Source of the DNA: JAIPEI01 sp964443135
Lineage (GTDB): Bacteria > Desulfobacterota > DSM-4660 > Desulfatiglandales > HGW-15
Length of the DNA stretch: 37,420 nucleotides
Direction of reading: 5' to 3'
Assembly: GCA_964443135.1 (NCBI GenBank)
Contig: CAYUBQ010000039.1
Span: 1 to 37,420, forward strand
In this document: positions 1 to 7,659 of the stretch, one piece after another
Layout of the letters: every line of letters starts with the position of its first letter
Position numbering within the stretch: position 1 is the stretch's first letter
Translations under genes and position numbers: made by a program
The notes under the pieces: model-generated
The model's input: only the letters and a program-made list of their open reading frames with translations
Databases searched by the model: none
Told to the model about the DNA's origin: nothing

Positions 1-6
1 TTTCCA

Positions 7-35
7 TTGCGAATGCAGCAGGTTTGATCTATACT
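7..35 (+). promoter_or_regulatory. Sigma-70 promoter of Gate-domain gene
   Basis: TTGCGA at 7-12, a 17-base spacer and TATACT at 30-35 make a near-consensus housekeeping promoter. Transcription would begin near base 42, giving a leader of about 210 bases before the GTG start at 253. Read by eye only; no experimental support. Confidence 0.55.
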
Positions 36-41
36 CCGCCC

Positions 42-252
42 CTTTTACCGTGAAACTGCTCCGCGGTGGGCCGGGCGATAGGGCGGCATTGCACATGCCG
101 CCGCAAGGTTGGCGACAACCACGGCGGGGTGGTAAACCCCGCCCCGCGAAAACACCCGGTTTTCATCAGCGGGGGTGACCGGACTCCGGTCATGGACGTT
201 TGGAAGGGGCATGCCCGCCTGCGTTTCTGCAGCAGGCCCCCCGGAGCATGAC
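42..252 (+). promoter_or_regulatory. Structured 5' leader, riboswitch candidate
   Basis: The leader holds five hairpins: 82-89/95-102 (perfect 8-bp stem, 5-base loop), 107-110/117-120, 123-130/136-143 (perfect 8-bp stem), 176-182/186-192 (perfect 7-bp stem, 3-base loop) and 217-222/232-237. Bases 62-66 can pair with 144-148, closing the first three stems into a multi-branch junction. The last hairpin ends 5 bases before the ribosome binding site GGAG (243-246), so it could act as a translational expression platform. I could not match it to the riboswitch classes I know (cobalamin, SAM, GEMM, fluoride, ZTP, guanidine, Moco). GC-rich DNA gives chance hairpins, so confidence is moderate. Confidence 0.4.
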
Positions 253-1236
253 GTGACCGCGCCCGCCTCCTTCAAAGAACAGACCGTCTCCCTGGTGAAG
301 GACGCCCTCTCGGTGAGCTATCATCTGTTCAAGGTGATGGTTCCCGTGCTCATCGTGGTCAAGCTCCTCAAGGAGCTCGGCCTGATCCGGTTTCTGGCCG
401 TTCCCCTCGAGCCGGTCATGGGGCTGGTGGGTCTTCCCGCGGAGATGGGCCTGGTCTGGGCGACGGCCATGGTCAACAACATCTACAGCTCCATCGTGGT
501 CCTCCTGACCCTGGTGGAGGACGCCCCCCTGACCACGGCCCAGGCCACGGTGCTCGGCACCATGATCCTCGTGGCCCACAGCCTGCCCGTGGAGCTGAAG
601 ATCGCACAGAAGTCCGGGCCCCGGCTCCTGTTCCAGGCTGCGGCCCGCATCGGATCGGCGCTGGTCATCGGGGTGGTGCTGCACCTGCTCTACGACGGGT
701 TCGGTCTGCACGAAGGACCCGTGAACATCCTTCTCGGTCCCGAAGCGGGCGTTTCGCCGGGCGGGGAGTCCATCGCGGCATGGGCCGTCGGCCAGCTCGA
801 GAACCTGGCCTCCATCTTCGGCATCATCGTGGGGCTGCTGCTCCTCATGAAGGTCCTGGAGCGGTTCCGCATCACGGAGGTCATGAACCGCGTGCTGCAA
901 CCCGTCCTCCGCCTCATGGGGATCGGACCCAAGGCCTCCACCATCGCCATCATCGGGGTCACCCTGGGCATCTCCTACGGAGGCGGGCTGATCATCCGGG
1001 AGGCCCGCTCCGGCCGCATCGACAAACGCGACGTCTTCTACGCTCTGACGCTCATGGGACTGGCCCACAGCCTCTTCGAGGACACCATGCTCATGGTCAT
1101 GGTGGGAGGACACCTCTCCGGGCTTCTGCTGGCCCGCGCCCTCCTGGCCGTGGGGGCCGTCTCGCTGCTGGTGCGCCTGACCGCCCTCCTGCCCGTGTCG
1201 TTCTGTGACCGGTGGCTTTGGGGAGAGCCCCGGTAG
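253..1236 (+). CDS. Nucleoside-recognition (Gate) domain membrane protein
   Basis: A 327-residue integral membrane protein of the Gate / nucleoside-recognition superfamily, related to SpmA/SpmB and to the membrane core of FeoB and nucleoside transporters. It shows about eight hydrophobic segments. Two polar re-entrant-like stretches, one around VNNIYSSIV and one around GISYGGGLIIREARSG, resemble the paired Gate motifs. The GTG start at 253 was chosen because GGAG lies six bases upstream. An upstream ATG at 175 in the same frame would add a proline/glycine-rich, non-hydrophobic stretch and has no clear binding site. It is transcribed alone and converges with the hydrolase gene at 1248, 11 bases away. 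The substrate is unknown; the family name does not prove nucleoside transport. The long structured leader suggests ligand-responsive control (inference). Confidence 0.75.
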   Translation: MTAPASFKEQTVSLVKDALSVSYHLFKVMVPVLIVVKLLKELGLIRFLAVPLEPVMGLVGLPAEMGLVWATAMVNNIYSSIVVLLTLVEDAPLTTAQATVLGTMILVAHSLPVELKIAQKSGPRLLFQAAARIGSALVIGVVLHLLYDGFGLHEGPVNILLGPEAGVSPGGESIAAWAVGQLENLASIFGIIVGLLLLMKVLERFRITEVMNRVLQPVLRLMGIGPKASTIAIIGVTLGISYGGGLIIREARSGRIDKRDVFYALTLMGLAHSLFEDTMLMVMVGGHLSGLLLARALLAVGAVSLLVRLTALLPVSFCDRWLWGEPR

Positions 1237-1247
1237 ACCCTTCCCCC

Positions 1248-2366
1248 TCACCCCAGGCCCAGCTCCTCCATGACGCAGTCGTGGAGAAGCGGCCGGAACG
1301 CCCGGATCCGCCCATTCCGCCGGGTGGGGTGGACACGGTTCGTGAGAAGGACCACCTGGACGTCCTTGTCCAGGTCCATCCACAGGCTGGTCCCCGGGAA
1401 CCCGAGATGACCGACGCTGTACCGGGAGAAATGGCGGCCGGCCGCCGACCCCTCCCGGGAGGGCGTGTCCCACCCCAGGGCCCTGTCGCAGCCCGGAATG
1501 CGCTCCTCCCGAAGAAAGAACGCCCGGACCGTCTCGGGACGGAACAGGTCGCGCCGCTCGTCCGCCAGGTGGTCCCGAAGCATGCCCGCCAGCTGGAACA
1601 CGTCCCTCGCCGTGCCGAAAAGGCCGGCGTGGCCCGAGTACCCCCCCAGGGCGAAGGCGTTCTCGTCATGAACCTCGCCCTCCAGGACCCGTCCTCTCCA
1701 GGGGCAGTCCTCGGTGGCGGCGAAGGCCTCCTTCTCGAACCGGGGGGGCTCGAAGGCTCGAAAGAGAAACGTCCGCTCCAGGCCCAGGGGCTCGAGAAAG
1801 AGCCGGTCCACGTAGGCCCCCATGTCCACGCCGGCGACCTGCTCCACCACCCACTCCAGGAGCATGAACCCCAGGTCGGAGTAAACGCATCCCGTCCCCG
1901 GCTCGTAGGCGGGCGGCTCCTCCAGGATCCAGGCCCGGCATCGGGCCTTTCTCCGGTCGGGCGCGACCCCTTCCAGACGCCTGTAGTAGGCCCTCCAGTC
2001 CGGCAGGCCCGCGGCGTGGCGGAGGAGAAGCCGGGAGGTCATGCGGCCGCCGACCGCCGGGAGCCCCGGCAGGATCTCTGCGATCGGCCGGTCCAGGTCG
2101 AGCCGTCCCCGGTCCACGAGCCGCATCAGCGCCAGGGTGGTCACCAGCGGCTTGGTGAGGGAGCCCAGGTCGAAGATGGTCCCCTCGTCCACGGCCCGGC
2201 CCGCTGGATCCAGGGAGTGCCTTCCGGCCTGGAGCGAGAGGACGACCTTTCCCGCCCGCCCCGCGACGAGCGCGGCCCCGGGGTAAACGCCTTCCTGCGC
2301 CCCTGCATCGAGGACCCGTTGTATCCGTTTCCAATAACGGCGTCTCAGGGGACGTTCTTGCATCAT
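1248..2366 (-). CDS. Beta-lactamase-fold serine hydrolase
   Basis: A 372-residue protein of the class C beta-lactamase / esterase EstB / D-aminopeptidase superfamily (PF00144). The nucleophile motif SxxK is S69-L-T-K72, the second motif is Y162-S-D (YSN in AmpC), and GHLGFPGTS near residue 315 corresponds to the KTG/HxG motif. There is no signal peptide, so it is probably a cytoplasmic esterase or peptidase rather than a resistance beta-lactamase. It is the last gene of the minus-strand run serS-PBP-glmS-plsC-M20. The ATG and its neighbouring GGAG lie inside the left arm of a REP-like palindrome (2348-2476), so residues 1-7 (MMQERPL) are repeat-encoded. The family-like sequence begins around residue 12. 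No terminator is visible before the convergent gene. Confidence 0.85.
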   Translation of the reverse strand: MMQERPLRRRYWKRIQRVLDAGAQEGVYPGAALVAGRAGKVVLSLQAGRHSLDPAGRAVDEGTIFDLGSLTKPLVTTLALMRLVDRGRLDLDRPIAEILPGLPAVGGRMTSRLLLRHAAGLPDWRAYYRRLEGVAPDRRKARCRAWILEEPPAYEPGTGCVYSDLGFMLLEWVVEQVAGVDMGAYVDRLFLEPLGLERTFLFRAFEPPRFEKEAFAATEDCPWRGRVLEGEVHDENAFALGGYSGHAGLFGTARDVFQLAGMLRDHLADERRDLFRPETVRAFFLREERIPGCDRALGWDTPSREGSAAGRHFSRYSVGHLGFPGTSLWMDLDKDVQVVLLTNRVHPTRRNGRIRAFRPLLHDCVMEELGLG

Positions 2367-2476
2367 TCGATAACTCCGGCTCCTTTTCCCTTGTCGAGCC
2401 TGAGGTCGCCAAGGCCTTAAGGAAGATCGGCCTGCATCGGTGGATGGGAGTTATCGAATGATGCAAGAACGTCCCC
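2348..2476. repeat. REP-like palindromic element, copy 1
   Basis: A perfect 30-base inverted repeat (left arm 2348-2377, right arm 2447-2476) flanks a 69-base centre. The arms begin ggggacgttcttgcat. The centre shares cgagcc and ggtggatgg segments with the copy at 14448-14540, showing common origin. The layout fits REP/BIME elements mobilised by Y1 (RAYT, TnpA-REP) transposases, none of which is in this window. It sits between two minus-strand genes and supplies the 3' codons of one and the start of the next. Confidence 0.85.
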
Positions 2477-3703
2477 TCCTGAGAACAGGCAGGCAAAGAC
2501 CTTGGCGTCCTGGAGCACGTCCCCGATGAGGCAGTACTCGTTGGCCTGGTGGGCCGTGTCCCGGGCGGTCATCCAGACGGCCGCGGGCAGGCCGGCCTTT
2601 CGGAACAGCGCCGCCACGGTGCCGCCCCCGATGCCCGCGGGTTGGGCCTCCCTCCCGTTCACCCGCCTCACCGCCCGTTGCAGGGCGCCGACCACGGGAG
2701 CGTCCGCGGGCGTGGGATCGGCCGCCGCTTCCGTGTGCTCGGCCTCCACGTCCACCTCCAGTCCCAGCTCGGAGGCCACCCCGGCCGCGATCTCCCGGGC
2801 CGCCGCGACGGCCGACTCCAGGGGAACCTGCGGCAGAACGCGGCAGTCCATGTAGAAGACGTCCTTCCCCGGCACCGTGTTGACGTTGGGAACGTTGGCC
2901 TCGATCCGGGTGGGGACGAAGGTGGAGACCGGGGGGTGAAACAGCGGGTCCTCTGCGTCGAACCTCGACTCCAGCCCTTTCAGGGCCGCGATCAGCCGGG
3001 CGGCCCCGTAGAGGCTGTTCCGGCCTTTCTGCGGCGTGCTCGCGTGACACGCACGCCCCTTGACCGTGAACCTCAGCCAGATCACGGACTTCTCGGCCAC
3101 CTCGATCATGGTCCCCTCCTCGTTCCCCGCATCGGGCACCACGATCAGGTCCCGGACGCTGAACAGGTCGGGCCGCTGATTCAGGAGGTGACCCAGTCCG
3201 CAGCGGCTGCCGGTCTCCTCGTCCGCGACCAGGGCCAGGCCCACCGGCCGCTCGAACGCCCCGCCCGTCTCGCGCAGGGCCCGGACCGCCAGGAGCGAGC
3301 TCACAATGGCGTGCTGGTCGTCCTCCACGCCGCGGCCGAAGAGGCGGTCGCCGTCCACGTGCAGCCGGTAGGGTTCGCTGTCCCAGAGGTTCGGGTCGCC
3401 GGCGGGCACCACGTCCATGTGGCTGAGGACCCAGACCCGGGGCTCTCCGGCCCTTCCCTCCCAGCGGGCCACGAGGTTGGGCCGGTACCCTCCCTCGGCC
3501 TCGGGGTCCGGGGCGCGAACCGTCTCGAGCGCATCCGGCTCGAGCCTCCGGAGCTCCTCCTCCAGGTAGGCCGCCTTGTCGTGCTCGCCCGTTCCCCCGT
3601 TGGCCGGGCCCAGGGCCACCCTGGAGGTGAGCTCCGCCTGGATTCGGACGACCTCCTCCCGGAAGCCGTCGATGACCGCGAACAACCGATCCACGTCGCT
3701 CAT
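2417..3703 (-). CDS. M20 family metallopeptidase
   Basis: A 428-residue dinuclear zinc amidohydrolase of the M20 / ArgE / DapE / carboxypeptidase G2 family. Metal-ligand motifs appear in order: SHMDVVPAGD near residue 95, GRGVEDDQ near 125, DEETGS near 160 (catalytic Glu) and PDAGNEEG near 190. The smaller dimerisation domain follows (about 205-320), then a C-terminal GGGT segment. This resembles the Sapep/PepV-like dipeptidase branch; the substrate is not fixed by sequence. Roughly the last 19 residues (from GDVLASFDNS on) are read from the right arm and centre of the REP-like element, so the original C-terminus was probably about 409 residues and ended near FACLFSG. It lies 58 bases downstream of the acyltransferase gene in the same orientation. 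Confidence 0.87.
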   Translation of the reverse strand: MSDVDRLFAVIDGFREEVVRIQAELTSRVALGPANGGTGEHDKAAYLEEELRRLEPDALETVRAPDPEAEGGYRPNLVARWEGRAGEPRVWVLSHMDVVPAGDPNLWDSEPYRLHVDGDRLFGRGVEDDQHAIVSSLLAVRALRETGGAFERPVGLALVADEETGSRCGLGHLLNQRPDLFSVRDLIVVPDAGNEEGTMIEVAEKSVIWLRFTVKGRACHASTPQKGRNSLYGAARLIAALKGLESRFDAEDPLFHPPVSTFVPTRIEANVPNVNTVPGKDVFYMDCRVLPQVPLESAVAAAREIAAGVASELGLEVDVEAEHTEAAADPTPADAPVVGALQRAVRRVNGREAQPAGIGGGTVAALFRKAGLPAAVWMTARDTAHQANEYCLIGDVLQDAKVFACLFSGGDVLASFDNSHPPMQADLP

Positions 3704-3761
3704 GACATCCCCCGGAAACCGACAACCCGATGAAAAGACGGGGACAGAGGATGGAATCGCT

Positions 3762-4358
3762 TCAGAGCCCGGAGAGGCCGGCGATCTCCGTCATCATCCG
3801 CTCCAGGAACGGCCTCGCCTCGCGGCTCGACTCCGGCTGCACCGGTCGGCCGAACCGGATCTCCACCCCCGTCCGGAACCCTTTTCGGTAGCGGATGCCC
3901 ACCGGGACGAAGGGGGGCGAGGTTTTCGAGAGGACCATCCGGACCAGACCCGTCCGAGGGGGGCCCATGCGGGCCGGGTAGTAGGTGCCCTCGGGAAACA
4001 CGACCACCCCTTCTCCGCCATGGAGGTGCTCGATGATGCGTCGCAGGGAGCGCCGGCTCTCCAGGGGGCGTTCCCGGTTCAGGGGGATGCCGCCCAGGGC
4101 GGAGAGGAGCCGCCGGGAAGGGGCCGATCGGAACAGCTCCGCCTTGGCCACGTAGTAGAGGGGTTTGGGCACGCTCAACCCCAGGAGGGGGATGTCCTCC
4201 CAGCGCTGGTGCTTGGCGAGGAGAACGAATGCGCTGGCGTCGGGCAGATGCTCCACACCCCGGGCCTCGACGCGGAACAAGGGGGCGAGGCACACCGTTC
4301 CCAGCAGTCGCGCCGATCGGACCACGCATTCCTTTCGCTCCATTGGATCGACCGGCAT
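3762..4358 (-). CDS. PlsC-like lysophospholipid acyltransferase
   Basis: A 198-residue member of the glycerolipid acyltransferase family (PlsC, PF01553). The catalytic HX4D motif is H50-QRWE-D55 and the acceptor-phosphate motif FPEGT is at 121-125; block II (GGIPLNRER) lies at 89-97. It probably acylates lysophosphatidic acid or another lysolipid at the inner membrane. It is shorter than E. coli PlsC (245) and has only a weak hydrophobic N-terminus, as in several deltaproteobacterial homologues. The start lies 13 bases beyond the stop of glmS, so the two are almost certainly co-transcribed. An alternative ATG five codons in (MERKECVV) is possible. Confidence 0.85.
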   Translation of the reverse strand: MPVDPMERKECVVRSARLLGTVCLAPLFRVEARGVEHLPDASAFVLLAKHQRWEDIPLLGLSVPKPLYYVAKAELFRSAPSRRLLSALGGIPLNRERPLESRRSLRRIIEHLHGGEGVVVFPEGTYYPARMGPPRTGLVRMVLSKTSPPFVPVGIRYRKGFRTGVEIRFGRPVQPESSREARPFLERMMTEIAGLSGL

Positions 4359-4371
4359 CCGTCCCCCGGCG

Positions 4372-6198
4372 TCACTCCACGGTCACGCTCTTGGCGAGGT
4401 TGCGGGGCTTGTCGATGTCCCGGTTCAGGAACCGGGCGCAGTGATAGGCGAGGAGCTGGCAAGGCACCACCGTCAGGATCGGGTACAGGTAGTCGAGCGT
4501 GGGCGGGACCTCGATCACCTCGTCCACCAGGTCCCGGATCTTGTCGTCCCCCTGGGTCGCAATGGCGATCACCGGACCCTTGCGGCTCTTGATCTCCTGG
4601 ATGTTGTTGATCATCTTCTCGTACATGGCGTCCCTGGGGACCACGGCCACCGTGGGCATGTCCGGGCTGACCAGGGCGATGGGCCCGTGCTTCATCTCGC
4701 CCGCCGGGTACCCTTCGGCGTGGATGTAGGAAACCTCCTTGAGCTTGAGCGCCCCCTCCATGGCGATGGGGTACTGGAACTTCCGCCCCAGAAACAGCCA
4801 GTTCCCGCTCCGAACGTACTTCTCCGCCACGGCCTGGATGTGGTTGTCCTGGCTCAGCACCTGGGTCACCTGCCCGGGCAGGACCGACAGGGCCTTGATG
4901 GCCTCCACGCCCTCGGTCAGGCTCAGCTTCTGGTGCCTTCCCAGGAGCAGGGCGAGGAGCGTCAGGATGGTGAGCTGGGAGATGAAGATCTTGGTGGAGG
5001 CCACCCCGATCTCGGGGCCGGCGTGGTTGTAGATCCCGGCCTCGGTCTCGCGGCTGATGGAGCTGCCCACCACGTTGACGATGCCGAGCAGCCGGGCCCC
5101 CTTGCGGTGGGCCTCGCGAATCGCCGCCAGGGTGTCCGCGGTCTCCCCGGACTGGCTGATGGCGATGATGAACGTGTTGGGCGGGAAGTTGAGCTTGCGG
5201 TATCGAAACTCCGAGGCGAGCTCCACCTCCACGTCGATCTCGGTCAGCTCCTCGAAGATGTACCTTCCCACGGTGCCTGCATAGTAGGAGGTGCCGCAGG
5301 CCACGATGACGATGTGTCTCGACTCCTTCAGCCGCTCCCACACGGGCATGATGCCCCCGAGCTTGGGCACGCCCTCGCCGGGCTCGAGACGCCCCCGCAC
5401 CGCGTTGCGGATGGTCTCGGGCTGCTCGAAGATCTCCTTGAGCATGAAGTGCGGAAACCCGTTCAGCTCGGCGTCCTCCGCCTGCCACTCCACCGTCTCC
5501 GTGTCGCGCTGGATCGTCTTGGCCTGGGCGGTGGAGATGGAGAAACCTTCGGGGGTCAGGTGGGCCATCTCGTTGTCGTTCAGGTGAACCACCTTGTTGG
5601 TGTACCGGACCATGGCGGAGATGTCCGAGGCCGCGAAGTTCCCCTCGTCGCCCACCCCGATGACCAGCGGGCTGCCGCGCCGGGCCACCGCCACCTCCCC
5701 GGGCGCGCGCCGGTGGATCACGGCCAGGCCGAACGTGCCCTCGAGCTCCTGCATGGTCCTTCGGACCGCCTCGGCCAGGTCGCCGTCGAAGAACTTGGAG
5801 ATGAGGTGGGCCAGGACCTCGGTGTCCGTTTCCGACCGGAAGGCCACGCCTTCCTTCAAAAGCCGCTTCTTGATGGGGAGGTGGTTCTCGATGATGCCGT
5901 TGTGCACCACGAACACCTCCCGGGCTCCGTCGATCTGGGGATGGGCGTTGCGCTCGTTCGGCTCCCCGTGGGTGGCCCAGCGGGTGTGGGCGATGCCGGA
6001 CGCTCCCTGGATCTCCATCCCCTGGATCCTGCGCTCCAGCTCCACGATCTTACCGACGGTGCGATGCCACTCGACGTGATCGCCGTCCTGAACGGCGATG
6101 CCCGCCGAGTCGTATCCCCGATACTCGAGCCGCTTCAGCCCTTCGATCAGGATGGGCTCGGCCTTCTCGGTCCCCGTGTAGCAAATGATCCCGCACAT
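4372..6198 (-). CDS. glmS: Glutamine--fructose-6-phosphate aminotransferase
   Basis: GlmS makes glucosamine-6-phosphate from fructose-6-phosphate and glutamine, the first step to UDP-GlcNAc for peptidoglycan and lipopolysaccharide. At 608 residues it has the normal length. The start is fixed by MCGIICYTG, where Cys2 becomes the N-terminal nucleophile of the class II glutamine amidotransferase domain (residues 2 to about 220); an open extension upstream is not family-like. Two SIS domains follow (about 280-420 and 450-590), with the sugar-phosphate loop SQSGETADT. The end DKPRNLAKSVTVE matches the family. AAGGAG lies ten bases before the ATG. It follows a penicillin-binding protein gene by 120 bases, a cell-wall setting. 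No glmS ribozyme-like sequence was recognised upstream. Confidence 0.97.
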   Translation of the reverse strand: MCGIICYTGTEKAEPILIEGLKRLEYRGYDSAGIAVQDGDHVEWHRTVGKIVELERRIQGMEIQGASGIAHTRWATHGEPNERNAHPQIDGAREVFVVHNGIIENHLPIKKRLLKEGVAFRSETDTEVLAHLISKFFDGDLAEAVRRTMQELEGTFGLAVIHRRAPGEVAVARRGSPLVIGVGDEGNFAASDISAMVRYTNKVVHLNDNEMAHLTPEGFSISTAQAKTIQRDTETVEWQAEDAELNGFPHFMLKEIFEQPETIRNAVRGRLEPGEGVPKLGGIMPVWERLKESRHIVIVACGTSYYAGTVGRYIFEELTEIDVEVELASEFRYRKLNFPPNTFIIAISQSGETADTLAAIREAHRKGARLLGIVNVVGSSISRETEAGIYNHAGPEIGVASTKIFISQLTILTLLALLLGRHQKLSLTEGVEAIKALSVLPGQVTQVLSQDNHIQAVAEKYVRSGNWLFLGRKFQYPIAMEGALKLKEVSYIHAEGYPAGEMKHGPIALVSPDMPTVAVVPRDAMYEKMINNIQEIKSRKGPVIAIATQGDDKIRDLVDEVIEVPPTLDYLYPILTVVPCQLLAYHCARFLNRDIDKPRNLAKSVTVE

Positions 6199-6318
6199 GC
6201 GTCTCGCACTCCTTTCCCATGGGTTGTCCCTTCCGAACCGCCTCCCCGGAAGGTCCAGATGCAACGCTCTCCGCCTCTCGAAGGCCGACGAGGCATTCGT
6301 GCCCCGGCGATGCGTCTC

Positions 6319-7659
6319 CTACCTGTAGCGGTGTTCCAGGATGTAGCGGGCCAGGTTCTTCGCTCGAATTCCCAGCTTTTTTCCGTGGACGGCCAGGACC
6401 GTAAGAGAAAGGGGACGGCGGCCGTCCCGGGGGAGGACATAGGCGCTCAGCCAGTCGAACTTGTACCGGTCCTGCGGATCGTTGATGGTACCCGTCTTGG
6501 CCCCGATTTCCAGTCCCTGGAACGCCTTCTTCTGTTGAAGGGTCTGAAATGCACTCCGGCAGGTGCCGTGCTGGACGGTGTCCTGCATGAGCTCCCGCAA
6601 GCGGCCCGCCGTGTCCGTCGTGATCGGGTTCGCCAGGGGTTCGATGTCCGCCAGGTAGATCTCCCGTCCCCCCGCGTCGTGTATCCGCCGGATCATCCAG
6701 GGGGTCATCATCACGCCGTCATTGGCCACGGTCGCGGCGATCAGGCACGCGTGGAGCGGGGAGATCAAGGTCCTCTTGTTGAAGCCCGAAGCGATCTCCG
6801 CCAGGCCGAAGTCGTCCGAGGGCACGTCGATGCGGCTCAACGCGAGAGGAAGCTCCAGGGGAATCGCCACGTTGAACAGGAACTTGGAGGCGTACTGCTC
6901 GAGAACGGCTTCTCCCAGGTGGTAGATGCCGATCTTGCCGAAGACGGGGTTGATGGAGCTGGAGAACGCCTGTCGAAAGCTGATCTCGTTGGTGTAGCGG
7001 CCCGCCTTCACCTGCGCCAGCTGCTTCTTGTAAAGCGTGTATCTCCGTCCCTGGTAGGTGAGCGGCTTCTCCGGGGTGAAGCCCCGGGCCTCGATCGCGG
7101 CCGCCGCGGCCACGACCTTGATGAGACTGGCGGCCGGGTAGCTTCCTTTCAAGCAGAGGTTCTCGGCCTTTCCGCCCTCGTCGCCCGAGTAGCTGGCCAT
7201 GGCCAGGATCCGGCCGTCCATGGGGTCCATGGCCACCACGGCCGCCTGGTGCGTGAGGGAGCGACCCAGGAGGCCCTCGATGTAAGACTGGAGCCCCGCA
7301 TCCAGGGTCGTCTCCACGCGCAGGGTCTCTCCGCCCGCGTCCACGCTGAAGGCCGTGACGTCCCCCAAACGTCCCGGCCGCAGCGGACCGAACAGGCCCG
7401 GCAGGTCCTGCTTGAGCAGGCGTTCCGGTCCCTCGTCCCGGGCGATGGTCTTCTGGCCGGGCGGGGAAGGCTTCGGGCTCAGGTGGCCGAAGATCGAGGG
7501 CCCGGAGAGGACGATGGCCGCGATGAGGCTGAAGAGGAGCACGCCGTACAGCCCGAGCAGGGGCAGCCTGGAACGAAGATACCGCCTTCGGGAAATGCTC
7601 TGGAGCCGCCGCTGGTACTCCCGCCAGTTTTCCGTGGGTCCGCTGTGTGGGTTGATCAT
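6319..7659 (-). CDS. Penicillin-binding transpeptidase, single-pass
   Basis: A 446-residue membrane-anchored protein. It has a short cytoplasmic basic N-terminus, one transmembrane helix (about 33-52), a proline-rich linker, then a penicillin-binding transpeptidase domain (about 115-440). The three active-site motifs are present: S178-L-I-K181, S235-I-N237 and K388-T-G-T. There is no PBP dimerisation domain and no glycosyltransferase domain, so it is shorter than FtsI/PBP2 and most like stand-alone PF00905 proteins. The ATG at 7659 overlaps the serS stop codon by four bases (ATGA), implying translational coupling; an upstream extension in frame is only the serS shadow. The role could be peptidoglycan cross-linking or an LD/DD-carboxypeptidase-like accessory; it cannot be fixed here. 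Confidence 0.85.
   Translation of the reverse strand: MINPHSGPTENWREYQRRLQSISRRRYLRSRLPLLGLYGVLLFSLIAAIVLSGPSIFGHLSPKPSPPGQKTIARDEGPERLLKQDLPGLFGPLRPGRLGDVTAFSVDAGGETLRVETTLDAGLQSYIEGLLGRSLTHQAAVVAMDPMDGRILAMASYSGDEGGKAENLCLKGSYPAASLIKVVAAAAAIEARGFTPEKPLTYQGRRYTLYKKQLAQVKAGRYTNEISFRQAFSSSINPVFGKIGIYHLGEAVLEQYASKFLFNVAIPLELPLALSRIDVPSDDFGLAEIASGFNKRTLISPLHACLIAATVANDGVMMTPWMIRRIHDAGGREIYLADIEPLANPITTDTAGRLRELMQDTVQHGTCRSAFQTLQQKKAFQGLEIGAKTGTINDPQDRYKFDWLSAYVLPRDGRRPLSLTVLAVHGKKLGIRAKNLARYILEHRYR

Noticed and set aside
1248..2366. Antibiotic-resistance beta-lactamase
   Set aside because: There is no signal peptide and the motif set fits the broader esterase/peptidase superfamily.
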